A stretch of 64,000 nt of DNA from Blasia pusilla (lineage: Eukaryota > Marchantiophyta > Marchantiopsida > Blasiales), in assembly GCA_050084515.1 (NCBI GenBank), contig CM114273.1, positions 8,928,001 to 8,992,000 of the forward strand. Reading direction: 5' to 3'. Positions 1 to 11,677 of the stretch are shown piece after piece. Positions within the stretch are counted from its first letter, which is position 1, and each line of letters opens with the position of its first letter. The notes beneath the pieces were generated by a model. That model saw only the letters and a list, made by a program, of their open reading frames with translations, had not been told where the DNA came from and ran no database searches. A program made the position numbers and the translations under genes.

Positions 1-352
1 CCTCGAGGATGATGAAAGTGCCCCAGATGTACATAGGGTAGATACTAGGTAGCCTAAGATCCAAACTTATGTCTGTGACATAGATGACATGAAGGTGACT
101 AAGGATGGGGCCATATGAGCATCTTGCCTTTTTTCTCTTAGCGTCTTGGAGATGTATGTCATGGTAGGTGGGGATAGATGGCTATCTGGAGTTAGAGGGA
201 CTTAACCACCAATTAGGGGGGCGATTGGAGATATTTTGGTACTCGATCATCTTGATGTCTAGATGCCATGATTTAGTATAGTATATTGCGTGTTTGTATG
301 TATATTCAATGTCAACAATATATGTTGTGTAACAATGTGTATGCGTACGACA
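1..352 (+). repeat. 3' end of a gypsy-like element: polypurine tract plus terminal repeat X
   Basis: A purine-rich stretch at about 189-223 ends in a run of G residues and is followed by a ~130-bp segment ending GTACGACAG at about 353. The same arrangement sits at the 3' end of the gypsy element (42,750-42,911). Over the 39 bases across the polypurine region the two copies agree at about 29 positions, and the ~10 differences are all transitions. I read this as the 3' end of a related element that continues left of the window. Bases 1-180 show no recognisable protein. The boundary of X and its role as LTR or internal sequence are unresolved. Confidence 0.45.
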
Positions 353-773
353 GTGGTAACATCTTTTAGGATGGATAGATGAGTTGAAGATAGAGTGCCT
401 TCAAGGATATTGAAGGACACACTCCAGAGTTTGAGGATGACCTCAGGAGCCCACCGATAATGTAAGAGAGCCAATTTTCCCTTTATTTCGTGTGGTTTGG
501 AGCTGGATAGAGAAACTTACTATTTTAGGTAAGTGATCGTTATGAGTAGAGTTGAATTTCTACTTTGGGAAGTGGCCCTTAACCCCCTACGGTAGCTCAA
601 GAGCCAAGGAGGTGACTTGCGAGCATAGGTTACCAAGCAAAAAGCTTGGGAAAGGGAAGGGGTATACCAAAGGAGAGAGAGCTTCCGAGCTCATTCTCTC
701 TTTGTTGAACTTCTTGGCAAGAGGTGGTGAAGCTATGGTCCTCCTTGCCATGTGTGTAACCCAAGCCTCTTAT

Positions 774-845
<72 letters not shown>

Positions 846-1200
846 CGGGGGGGACACTCTATGTATACCTCCTACATCACCTACGACGTTTTGGGGTCGG
901 AAATCCCTAACTGAAATTTGTTTTCCTCCCCCTTACTTACTTTAAAATCGCAATTTTTAAAAAATTATGACCCCTGTATTTTGTTAAGTAAATTTGTGTC
1001 CTTGATTTGTTTAGGGGCTTAAAAGTAAAGATAAGTACCCCTTCGTGCGGCGGTCTTGTATTGTTGCACTTGATAATAGGCTATCAAAAGCTTTCAGCAA
1101 TACCCAAGCCAGTGCCAAACATAGTATGATATGTAAGGTGGAATTATTTGCATGTTTCCATTGAATCAATATTTAGTGCAACTTCCACTTTCCCCATTAC
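353..1200. other. no gene seen; contains a (GA)n tract
   Basis: Short open frames here have no recognisable motif, and the longest minus-strand one is a by-product of the dinucleotide repeat. Apart from the (GA)n tract at 778-843 I see nothing assignable. Confidence 0.6.
778..843. repeat. (GA)n microsatellite, about 66 bp
   Basis: Uninterrupted AG/GA dinucleotides. Long GA tracts in plants are potential binding sites for BPC/GAGA-type factors, but nothing here shows that this one is used. Confidence 0.97.
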
Positions 1201-1210
1201 TTTGACACCT

Positions 1211-1269
1211 ATGACGGAGAGGAATTGAACCTCTGTATGGGCAGGATGCTCATATGGCCACGCCATCAT
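1211..1269 (-). other. tRNA-like segment with a good B box
   Basis: On the minus strand a 5-bp T-stem (AGAGG/CCTCT) encloses TTCAATT, which gives a perfect B-box consensus (GTTCAATTC). The outer 7 bases of each end can pair with one wobble, like an acceptor stem. The whole is only 59 nt, and no convincing D arm or anticodon arm can be drawn, so it is probably a truncated tRNA or the head of a tRNA-derived SINE rather than a working tRNA gene. Confidence 0.3.
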
Positions 1270-1342
1270 CCCCCTAATCTATCCCCTCCCAAAACTAGCC
1301 TATCATAAACTCAGAAAATGACTTCACACTATAACATGCACA

Positions 1343-2101
1343 TCACTTGGCAAAAGACGACACGTTGCGGATGTAATCATTGATCACTCGTAAATCACTG
1401 TTATCCAATTCATATATCCTGGATGTAAGACTTGGTTTCATGGACAAGCTCACATTTGAAATTACCATTTCAATGTCAATATATTGGCCATCACATGCAT
1501 CATATGTGAACAAGGTGTTGCTCTTACTTGTGCGCCGATACCAATTGCACAATATCTGACAAACACTACGTGTGTGTCCATCTTTTGGGACACGTCAGTC
1601 CAAAAGATCAAAAGGAGATCTACATCTACCCCATTGACTACCGTATTTTTTTTTGATGAATAGAATGCGACCTAACCAAAACTCTTTTGTAGGGACTATT
1701 CTGTTCTCATCCAAGTCTTTTTGTTTTCTCTTCTTTGACTTACTTGATCTTGTAGAAGGTCCAACTTGTGTAGTAGACTTAAACAAAATAGCTTCATCAC
1801 TTCCAATGTCAACATAACAAGTTGGGCAATCTAGATTACTTGGTTCCTTTACCTTACCTGTAGTGTAATATATTTTCTGTGACTGCAGTGCAATGAAAGG
1901 ATTGCAGGCCCAATCACTCACCAAAGTGGACTTGTAGTATATTCTGCCTTCAAATGTCACAATAGGCACAACTTGACAAGGAACTCCATCTGTGCACTCC
2001 TGCAGAATTGAACTGAATACATGCCTTACCTCATGTCCCAATATTTCTGTCTCTATGGATGGATTGTTATCTGCATTCTCAGCCAAGTCCTCACCAATCA
2101 C
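1343..2101 (-). pseudogene. C-terminal part of DDE-transposase-like protein
   Basis: Two open segments (2101-1595 and 1552-1343) continue downstream of the main transposase-like frame at 3745-2162. The first contains a segment around IYYKSTLVSDWACNP that resembles the conserved tail of this widespread transposase-like family, then a Lys-rich stretch that could be a nuclear localisation signal. The second is a plausible continuation with no motif. The split into separate frames suggests an intron or small mutations. Function follows from the neighbouring segment only. Confidence 0.45.
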
Positions 2102-2161
2102 TCTAAACTCAACAAAGGTTGGTGCATCACTTTCCCAAACATCAAGACTATTGAAATCCCT

Positions 2162-3745
2162 CTACATTGGGTTATCAATTTCTGTTTCATCAACTCTAGA
2201 CTCCTCGGGTGGGCAAGGGCCTACTGTTGGTCTATGTTCAACGAAATCCTCAGAGTCATCACATGCAAATGCCTCATTTATAACAGCAGAATCAGGCCAC
2301 GTCTCTGCCTCCACATCTTGTGGATGCAACCACCATCGCCTCTGACCTGTAGGCAAAGAGGACCTAGGAGACATACTCAACATGCTCAATATTGATTTTG
2401 CTTCATCCAAACCCTCTTTAAGGGCATGAACTACCATCTCATTAGTCTGAATTAATGAATAGTCAAACAGATTAGGAGCATCTTCTCCTATACCTAATGG
2501 ATGGAGAGTTCTCCACACGTGATCTTGCTTTGGATGAGACCGGCCAAATTTTAATCCTTCTGGTCCAAATTCCAAGCCATCCAGTCTATTCAACCCCACT
2601 ACACTATCCAGCAAAGACCCAAAATCATAGTTCCGTTCATGGCCACTCATTCCACCTACCTTGCTGAAGAAGATCTCATAACAATCAGATCCTAGGAGGT
2701 GAAATGGAACTTGTAAGTATGGATACTTGTCCCGGAAAGCACACATTAGTAATACAATAAAATGGCAAGACATGTTGATATCATGGAAAGCTTGCACTGA
2801 TATCATGTTCTTCTCTGTCACAGATCCTACACTCCCTGTCACATAATGATCACCATGTCTCAGCCAAAGTCTCCAGAGTCGAAAGAACCACGACACTTTA
2901 GATGCCAAAACTACACGACTCCTCAAGTCATACTTACGTGAGAAGAAAATATCAATGTAATTACCACAAACCTCCAAGTATAGTTGGGTCCCTAGGCTTC
3001 TGTCATGGCGAACATCCATTCTCTTAAACATATCCTGCAAACAAGCTTGCACTCTCTTTAAAGCAATTCGTTGAGGCCCAGCCCAATTTTGCCTATCAGT
3101 CCTATTCACATCATCCCACTTCAAGCCATGCTTGTGAATTTTGTAGTGGTTATAGACATTTGTCACATATGACAAAGATGCATGTTGATTTCCAAGGACA
3201 CAAGTAGTTGAGCATCTATCTAATGGATTAATTGCTTTCTTCCCATTGTGAGATGCATCTTGGTCTCCGAAGCCATACATATCACCATTAGGAAGAATAG
3301 AGACAGAATATTGCCATCCTTCCCACCCCACACTATACCTACCTGCAGTAGAGTTAACACCCCTAAAATCCTCCATCATTAGTTTTCTACGACGAGCATC
3401 CTTGTCACTCGCATGTCCAAATAACGGCCCGACATCAAGCCGACAATATTCATCCCACATTTCTTTCAGCTGCACCCACTGTTGTCTTACCCACTCTATA
3501 GTGAACTTGTTACACGTGGCAATAATACAGATGGCCAATTTAGGCATAGATTCATGAAGAGGATTTACAAAGACAACTCTTGCATACATGCCTTTACAAT
3601 AACCTTGGAAAGTACTTCCAATCTTGTGGTCGCCCTCATCACCCTCCTCGACCAGTACTTCCAACCCATATGAACATTGGTGTGCCTCTTTGGGCCCACA
3701 AAACCCAATCAGGGTATCATACTTGACCTCCCATCTGTCATCCAT
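2162..3745 (-). pseudogene. DDE-transposase-like core protein (P/KDZ-like)
   Basis: Open for 527 codons. Seen features: an acidic segment followed by NGKKAINPL at about residues 155-165, DRQNW at about 205, YLEVC, a Trp/Leu-rich FRLWRLWLR block, and SDCYEIFFSKVGG at about 350. This order matches, from memory, a family of large transposase-like proteins found across eukaryotes with the order D..H.GKKL.N, then EDRQN, then LRCWR.W, then a late Glu followed by a Phe-rich segment, as in P-element/THAP9-type and KDZ-type enzymes. The late acidic position reads CYE-IFFS, so the third catalytic residue is probably present. No terminal inverted repeats were found. It could be a transposase or a domesticated derivative. 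Confidence 0.55.
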
Positions 3746-4041
3746 GACTCTTTAATGTTAGGTTGTATTCACAAGGAAAAAATTTCTCAAGGCTTATAAT
3801 TTGTTGTATTGAATCTCGCTTATAATTTTTTGTATTGAATCTTAAACACTCACCAGGGCTTCTCCTTAATCCTTGTTTCATCCTCTACAAATATTATAGG
3901 GACATCTCCTTCAATTCCAAGAGTTTGCTTTGATGCAGACAAAATTATGCCAACCTCCACAAATATCTCTTTGCGTAATCCAACTCTGAAGGGTGGTAAC
4001 TTCGCTCTATCTCGCTTCAATGTTTTTAGACTTGGACTACC

Positions 4042-4227
4042 TTAGTTCTTATGAAAGCAGTGGGCCACTTGCCTACCACCAACTTGTAGCATTTCTTGGG
4101 CTATGGCTTTGGTTCGCTTACCGTACCTAAAACCCTTGGCAGCCCTGGTTAGATTTCTAGCAATATTTGTCATGAAATCCCATAACCCTTCTTTGCCACC
4201 AAATGCTCCAGTCCTATGTCCATTCAC
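4042..4227 (-). pseudogene. small segment of the transposase-like gene
   Basis: A 61-codon segment between the DNA-binding segment (4392-5639) and the catalytic-like segment (2162-3745), in the same orientation. It is basic, with several Arg/Lys and Gly residues, and has no motif I can name. Its position suggests it belongs to the same gene, separated by introns or mutations. Confidence 0.3.
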
Positions 4228-4391
4228 TATATTCCTAAGGAACAGTCTCAGATCCTTCCTATCTGTAGCTACTCCTTACAATTCCTCTAGCTTCCTCCGC
4301 CTAGTACTCAAGGCAGCGTGCTTTTTGTGCTCTGTCTTGGTAAGACAATCCAACCGTATCCCCCCATTGGTATCTCTGGCTCCTCTTGGCA

Positions 4392-5639
4392 CTAAAGCTT
4401 TTGCTTCCCTGTGCACTCGACCACGAAATCATCCAATCGCTTTACTGACTCACATTTACTACACGTTAGGTTCATAAACCCTCCACCATTGTAAGACAAT
4501 CTTTCACATTGCTTGTGTCTAAAACAACCATGAATGGTCACTATAGACTCTAGAGTAGGATTGTAAACCTGTACACAATAGGTTAACTCACAATCCCACA
4601 AGGCCCCTCCCTCTTGATCATCAAGAATAGCCTTGACATCCATCCGATCTCCTCTCCACTTAACCATTTCATCGCACAATCCCAAACAAAGCAAACTTGG
4701 TCTTGGATCTATTGTTGGATCTGACCCACCTTTCTCTGAAGAGCTCCCAACGTTGGACTTATCTCTTGTAAAGAACCTCAGGATTGATCCCTGTGATGGG
4801 TGTTGATCCCTAGTATCTGCTTTCCTTGGTCTTCCTCTCTTCCCAGACCTCAATGCAATCTCCACAGAAGCCTCCTTGACCTCAGAGGCATCCAAATGAT
4901 CCCGGCTAACCATGTGTTGTCTCAAATTATGATCCAAATTCAGTTTCTTTGGGCACATATATATATGCAACTTTCCACAGACCCTACAGCTGACCTTAAA
5001 TAGGTATGACATATTGGCATACTGAGGATCTGTGGGAGATGGTGTCACAAAGAACACCTCCCTATCACCCCCAACATCCTCATTCAATTGGGAGACAATC
5101 TCTAGTCCTCTAGAGATGGCCTCACCATGATGAAAATGAGGTCCGTGAACAATATCACCAGGCTCTATCAATGATGTAGGCAATTTTCTTCTCTTACAAA
5201 AACTATCCTTGTGTTGCGCATTAACTAGATGCTTTGTCCTAAAGTTATTAAAGCAATTTGCAATAGCTTTCACATTTTGGGAATTCTCTGCATTCCCATA
5301 GTTCACTCTACACTCCAAACACTCTAGGTGTCCTTTGACATCTGTTCCATCATCCCATGTCCTCACCCTCCAATTATGGTCTTTGTATCCATTCTTCTCA
5401 ACCCACTTCCCTAATCTGATGAACTCATCATTCCAGCATTTTGGAGTTGGATCTGCCATCAACATTGACTCAAACGAGGCCCGAACAGAACCTTGGTTTG
5501 AGATATCAATTGAACCCACCGGATGTGCCTCAATTTCAGTATGGTTATGAGATAGAGGAGCTGAACCTGCTACAGTCGCGGCTATAGTAGGACACGGTGG
5601 CTGCAGAAGGCTGAGAGGACACTTGCGTTGTCTTCCCAC
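4392..5639 (-). pseudogene. zinc-finger/AT-hook DNA-binding segment of transposase-like gene
   Basis: A 415-codon frame with several DNA-binding signatures: a Cys-x2-Cys ... His-x5-His finger at about residues 115-160, a second C2H2/BED-like finger around CRVCGKLHIYMC followed by His residues at about 220-250, an AT-hook core (RGRPRK) near 275, and near the C-terminus a Cys-rich segment ending LTCSKC that could be a zinc ribbon. Multiple N-terminal zinc fingers are typical of eukaryotic DNA transposases. Downstream on the same strand comes the catalytic-like protein, and upstream the PHD segment. I infer one decayed gene or element. Confidence 0.5.
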
Positions 5640-5904
5640 AAGGGCCTACAAGTAATTGTTGAGTGACACCTACAGTACCATCCAATTCCATCAGCAGAAT
5701 TACCTTCTCTGCATTCCGATGTGTTCTACTAGAGAGCTTGAAGTCCCGGAAATCAAAATCAAATTCCACAATTGCAGACCATTTCACACGCAGATCTGCT
5801 AGTGTCTGCCCATCTAAGTAACCTAAGACACAAATAGGCTCATCATTCTCTCCTTCACCCCTCTTTTCAACCAATCTGATACTAGCTCTAGTACAGGTCA
5901 ACAT
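5545..5904 (-). pseudogene. unassigned segment between PHD and zinc-finger parts
   Basis: A 119-codon frame whose 3' third overlaps the start of the 4392-5639 frame in another register, so a frameshift or splice near 5600 probably joins them. The middle contains an alternating hydrophobic/acidic stretch (VEFDFDFRDFKL). No domain recognised. Confidence 0.3.
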
Positions 5905-6193
5905 TGGAAACTATGGGGATACATATAGGAACCTGTTATACAAACCACAACAGAGAATACAACACCACAGATCACATCCAAAGCAATTTTTTGCGAGAGG
6001 TTATAGCATTTTGGACGATGTAGGAGTATACACATTGATGTCACCTCCTTAATTTAAGATATTGCGTTTAAAGCCACCACAAGGCAAACATTTTCTTCTA
6101 AATCCTCAATCCTAAATAGCAAAATCTAGTGGCCAAACTTGCTAAATCAATTGACGTTAAAGTCTCTCTTGCATCTATTACACGAATATAGGT

Positions 6194-6919
6194 TTAATCC
6201 CAAGTAGGTACACACTGGCCCTCTGGAATTATATGACGACGGCAATACACAAGCTGCCACTCACCAAAATTCCACCTGCCATTAACATCACAGCCTTTTT
6301 GCAGGTGTCTCTTGCCTTCTGGGGTTTGATCATAACATCAAGCACGTGGGCATCTACGACACTGCACTAAGTCATATATACCCGCGTTATATATCTTGCA
6401 CGCATCACAATAGTGACGCGAGCATATGAGTGCATGAGGAGCAACAAGAGGGATTTGCATTGTGTGAGCCTTGAGGTGAGCCTGCGAGAGTCCTCCGACA
6501 AGCAAGCGGGTCTTCACACATCCCGGGTGATAAAAGGAATAACAATCCGGGTGAGCACACTTGATGAGTCGTGTCTCAAACTCAGTATGCCCAACAACAC
6601 GACCAACCAGTCCACAAGAGAAACAAATGGCTTTGTCATCAACACATAGGTCACATACCCAAGGTCCACTCCAATCGTGATTTCCAGGCAGCACAACAGG
6701 GATGCACGTCTTACCCTTGCCACTATCTCGGTTGGTGGGCATGCCACCTCCAATCCAATGAAAATGGTAACCACAAGCACCATCACATAATATTACATCA
6801 CCTCCCTCATCACAAGAAAAGCAGCATGGGGGATCCATCCGGTGATTCTTAGCATATGAGTACTGATCTAATAGGGGAACATTCGCCATTGTGTATGTGT
6901 GTACGCAATTCTTACCCAC
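6194..6919 (-). pseudogene. EDM2-like tandem PHD-type zinc fingers
   Basis: The frame 6919-6338 begins with a PHD-like finger (CCFSCDEGGDVILCDG, then HFH) at about residues 30-60. A second Cys-rich module follows (CFSCGLVG ... CAHPDCYSFYHPGC) at about 95-130, then CSRHYCDAC ... CRRCPRA. After a stop, an adjacent frame continues with a WNFGEWQLVYCRRHIIPE-like tail and ends at 6194. This succession resembles the PHD region of plant EDM2-type chromatin proteins, from memory. PHD modules read histone tails. The neighbours suggest it was captured by, or forms the N-terminus of, a transposase-like gene. The internal frame change near 6340 may be an intron or a mutation. Confidence 0.55.
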
Positions 6920-7128
6920 GGCAGAGAACAGTCACCCACGATGACTCTCTATGATGCGCAAAAAGGACCAGCAATCCACTAGTTGTCAAATCCAATGGCC
7001 TCCAATAGGGCAATCACTTCCCTATGGTCTCCTTCAATACACCCTACACAAATAGAATGCCAGCATGTGCAATCACATTTATGCTGACAAGTTTTGGTAA
7101 CACCAAAACTTTTAACACATTCACTAGC

Positions 7129-8330
7129 CTATATGCACAAACCCGGTTTAGTAACACACCAGAATTGTTCATCATGATTTGTTGAGTATGAAGAAGGGCT
7201 GAAAGGATACATGTTGTATAATCCTAGAACCTGCAAGGCAATTCGAAGCAATGATGTGACTTTTGATGAGGAGAGTTTTTTGAAAGACTCTGAGCACAAA
7301 GAGTCAATGGTCACCAAAGTGATGCGAGTAATCACTTCTGTTGTCACTCCTGTAATCATCCCTGTAGTGTCAAACTCACATCAAGATGCTGATAAGGAGG
7401 AAGTTTCAAAGATCTTTGGTGCAAGTATCTAATCCTCCACTTGCAAAATGTAGTGGAGGATTAGATACTTGTACCCAAGGTGTAAGAGAGGAAGATCATG
7501 TTGAAAATGGTGAGCCTATGAAGGTGTACAAAGGAGAAGTGCAGCCAAGCAAGTTATAGAGGCACATGAGTCCACAGAGGGAGTGATCAAGGAGATCTCA
7601 GAGCAAAGGAGATCTGGAAAAATTTCCAAACCTGTAGAAAGGTTGGGGATAAATGAAGCTCATGCTATTGAAGAAGGAGTTGTAGAGCCCAACTCTTTGA
7701 GTGAGGCTATGAGCAGGAATGATTCAAAATAGTGGGAGCATGCTGTGGCAGAAGAAAAGGTCTCATTAGAGAAAAATGAGACATGGGAGTTTGTAGATTT
7801 GCTACCTGGTAGAAAGACCATTGGTTGGTGTTAGAGCAGATTTAGCATACCCAGTTGGTGTCTTAGCCAGGTACACCAGAAAACCTACCATAGAACATTG
7901 GAAATGTCTGAAGAGAGTATTCAGATATTTGCGTGGCACAACAAGAACATACTTGGAATATAGGCATCAAGAAAATGGACCAATCTTGGAAGGGTTCTCA
8001 GATGCAAGTTGGGGAGATGATACTGATGAAAGAAGATCAACAAGTGGATATGTCTTCTTGTTAACTGGAGGGGTGATCAGCTGGTGCAGTAAGAAACAAA
8101 GAACTATTGCACTCTCTACAATAGAGGCAGAGTACATGGCGCTTTCTCTTGCTGCTCTGGAGGTGATCTGGTTGAGGAGCTTATTGAATGATCTCAGATA
8201 TGAACAGATGACTCCTATATCCCTACAGGTTGAAAACAAAGGAAGTATTGCATTAAGAAAAAATCCTAAATTCTTACATAAGTGTGCGAAGAGAGAACAG
8301 AACCTGGATCAAGGATCTTGTGGAACCTCT
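7129..8330 (+). pseudogene. copia pol remnant with RT deleted
   Basis: Three successive pieces of a Ty1/copia polyprotein can be read. 7180-7432 carries the post-integrase segment (GYMLYNPRTC ... SNDVTFDEESF). About 7650-7820 carries the linker before reverse transcriptase (SRNDSK, then WEHAVAEEK, then NETWEFVDLLPG). 7821-8280 carries the end of RT and RNase H (RADLAYPVG ... SDASWGDDTDERRSTSGY ... IEAEYMALS). The catalytic YVDD part of RT is absent: the sequence jumps from the linker to the RNase H-side block near 7830. No LTRs identified. This element is unlike the copia at 28.3 kb. Confidence 0.8.
7422..7471. repeat. perfect 20-bp inverted repeat, 10-nt loop
   Basis: 7422-7441 (CAAGTATCTAATCCTCCACT) is the exact reverse complement of 7452-7471. 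It lies inside the copia remnant just after the post-integrase segment and introduces a stop. Confidence 0.95.
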
Positions 8331-8479
8331 TTTTTTGTGTTCTTCCTCGTCCATGGTTGCACAATTTGCACATCCAAGTCCCATGACTCAGTTTGGGGCC
8401 CCATAGACAATAAATCACTTCAATCATTCAATCTTTCTCTCTCTCTCTTCACAAACCCAAAGTTGCCATACTGGTAACT

Positions 8480-10139
8480 AAGATATATTGGGTATTCCAA
8501 TCAGGTAATATAGATAGTGGTATAAGCAGCTTCCAGTTGGCACTTTGTATGGTCTGCACTCAAACTATACGAGAGTGCCTCCCTCCTCATGATACCTTCT
8601 TGACGTTTTCCTCTCTCTTCACCCATCCTAGTCTCTAGCACCGTCCAACCTAGGCGCTGGGTCTATGGTCACAAGGCTGCGACAGGCACTACTTGATGAG
8701 TGTTTTCTCTCTACACCAACCATACATAAGAGAATCGTTTACATATCTCTATGACAGTCGAAATCAGTAGCATGACTTTAGTTTGAACATGTACAAACCT
8801 GTTTGCCCACAATGTCAGGATGGTGTTTCTTTTGTAATTTTAAATTTTCTACGCAGGATTGAGAGAGCTAGTCTAGGTGAAGGGTAATCTGCGGGCAATA
8901 ATTCCTCATCCCTGGTTGGAATCAAGAAAGAATTAGAAGGCATCAAATATTTGGGTACTCGGCGGCTATGAGGGGGGCAGTACGAATCAACTCAGAGAAA
9001 CTTTGATTGACGGAAAAGCATGGATGTTATCAAATTGATCGAGCAAATTTTGGAGAGAGCAAAATCAATCATAAAATTTTGCCTTAGAGATCTTGGTTGA
9101 CAGAGAAGGTTGTTGGCATCAAGAAATTTTGATGGAGGAAAGGAGCGGAGACTCAAAAGAAGGCTCCTCTGAATAGAGATTTGAAGCATTCGATTGGAAT
9201 CATTTTTGTTTAGCACACTGCCGATTTTACAAAATCTCCCTAGGCTTCTAGAAAGGGCACTAACCCTGGATCACAAGAAGAGAAATCCCAAGCTGTCTGA
9301 TTGTGATTCGATCACTCCTAACCTGTACCCGTTCTACCTAAATAGGCATCCCAAGTCCGGATCCATAAAAATAGTGAGAAGCACTGTCTGATTCTTCCCC
9401 ATCAATTGAAATCCTTGCCCTTCCATTCCCTATTGTTGTTGATGTTCTCTCTTTCAACTTAACGCATTCTCTCTTTCACGGTTGAGATGCACAAGCAACG
9501 GAGAAATGTCTCCTCAATCGACCATATCAAAACAAAATAGAGACATGAGTGTAACCGATGAGCAAGAATATGAGCTACATCCACCTGATTGCGGTTTGTT
9601 GCAAATCTTGCTTGGCTTTACTTCCTCATCGATGATTCTGCTAGAATGTTTCTCCTCCTTCTCTGAGTGATTGGCACTTACGTAGAGCTCTACTGAGACA
9701 TTGGAAACGTAAATGTGAGTTGAGCACTCTCCAACACCATTTCCAAATCAAAAATCAGCGGGCCCCAAATGCTTGATGCAGGGAGCAGTGTTGAAGCTTA
9801 CCAAGTGAGAGTATGGAGCTGCGCTTATGTAAAACCGTTGCCTTGCAAGAAAATCCACTGAGCACCTTCAATCTCATAATAGATTTGATCGAGGCTCCAA
9901 AGCGCGGCCGCATTATGCGACTAAAATGAGAGAATAGATCCGTTTGATCTACGGCTTGGATGTGTCGGGAAGAAGAAAAGCAGAGTACTTAACATTTCAA
10001 AAGCGGGAATTTTGAACTAAAAAAACCTACAAATCCCAATGTCCCAAAGCCACATACCTTGCCACATCAAATTCAACGTGTCACATAAGCTAGGGATTAA
10101 AAAATCATCCAATTTTTTCCAACCAAAAAATCAATCCAA
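8480..10139. other. no gene seen
   Basis: Short open frames only, with no motif and no long purine or pyrimidine tracts. Nothing assignable. Confidence 0.6.
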
Positions 10140-11215
10140 GCCAAAAAAACCAAGAAAGTTTCTCAAAGAAGCAATCCAAGCCTAGGAACATAGAGACTTC
10201 AAATGACCCCCACACATGGAGATTAAAGTCATAAACCCTAAAATTCGTCTCCCTTTTTGTTTAAGTATAGGAGCCATAATGGCACATCTGAACCGTTGAA
10301 GTTTGCAAGGAATTTAATTGAAAAGCATCTCCCATGTTTCCACACAATCCAATGGTTGGAACAAATAAAATTCAATATGAACATGAAAATGAAACAAAGA
10401 CTTTGAACATTCCTACTCGTAGCCCTCCTCTTCCTTCTTGACCACTCGTTTTCTCCCCTTCCCCTCAACCAGGGTTCCTAAAATCATGAAACTTATCCCA
10501 AAGAGGCACTTCACGCTCAGGAACACATGGAAAAAATCAAAACTTCAAATGAGCATCCACACATGAAAATAAAAAATTTAAACCCTAAAAATTTTATCCT
10601 ATTTTGTTTTTGAGCATGGAAGCCAAAAACGTAGAGCTGAACCATTGAAGATTGCAAGGGGTGTAATATCAAGGTATTTGCCAAGTGTCAACACCATCCA
10701 ATGGTTGAAAAAGAAATCTCAATGTGAACATGAAAATGAAACAAAGACTTGGAACATTCCTACTCAAAGCCCTCCTCTTCCTTCTTGACCCCTCTTTTAC
10801 TCCCCTCTCCCTCAACCACGGTTCCAAAAATCATGAAACTTTTCTCAAAGAGGAAATCCAAGCCTAGGAACATAGGGAAAAAATCAAAACTTCAAATAAA
10901 CCCCCACACATGAAAATAAAAATTTTAAACCCTAAAAAAGGTCTTCAACACCATCCAATGGTTGCAAAAAAATATACCTCAATATGAACATGAAAATGAA
11001 ATAAAGACTTGGAACATTCCTACTCGAAGCCCTCCTCTTCCTTCTTGATATCTGTTTTTCTCCCCTCCCCCTCAACCATGGTTCCAAAAATCATGAAACT
11101 TTTCCCAAAGAGGCACTCCAAACCCAGGAACACGTGGAAAAAATCAAAACTTCAAATGAACACCCACACATGGAAAAAAAATCGTAAAGCCTAAATTTTG
11201 TCTCCTATTTTTTTA
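10140..11215. repeat. ~345-bp tandem repeat, about 3.3 copies
   Basis: Landmark ACATTCCTACTC recurs at about 10,408, 10,753 and 11,013, and each copy is followed by AGCCCTCCTCTTCCTTCTTG. Copies also share blocks around CCACACATG and CATCCAATGGTTG. The third interval is ~260 bp because ~85 bp is deleted. A last partial copy runs to about 11,215. The short open frames inside are repeat by-products. Confidence 0.85.
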
Positions 11216-11413
11216 TCTGCCCCTTACTTCCTTAAACAACTTCCATGTACAAACGGAGAATTAATTATGCTCTGTTTTTATTATAAGCGTTTCGATATAT
11301 TAAAAATACCCTTAAGTTCTTCCACAAAACTTTATAAGTCTTCCGCGAAATCGAATTTAAAACCCTATACTTTGTCGTACATGATGGGTCTCTTACGTGG
11401 AAGTGAGACCCCC

Positions 11414-11517
<104 letters not shown>

Positions 11518-11549
11518 TTTATGTGCACTTGTTGAGAGATCTTGATTTA

Positions 11550-11677
11550 TTGGAGATATTTTGGTACTCCATCATCTCGATGTTTAAATGCCATGAGTTA
11601 GTATGGTATCTTTTTTAGTTTGTGTGTGTATTCAGTGATAGGGGTGTTTGTGTGTAGCCATGTATATGTGCATGACA
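11550..11677 (+). repeat. diverged copy of terminal repeat X
   Basis: Begins TGGAGATATTTTGGTACTC and ends GTGCATGACA. The first ~60 bases align closely with 225-285 near the window start, and the end resembles the ends of X at 352, 42,911 and 43,529. Probably a solo fragment of a gypsy-like terminus. Confidence 0.5.

Noticed and set aside
630-857. Ser/Leu-repeat open frame across the (GA)n tract
   Set aside because: Encoded by the dinucleotide repeat; the same applies to frames at 11,198-11,618 and 48,215-48,786.
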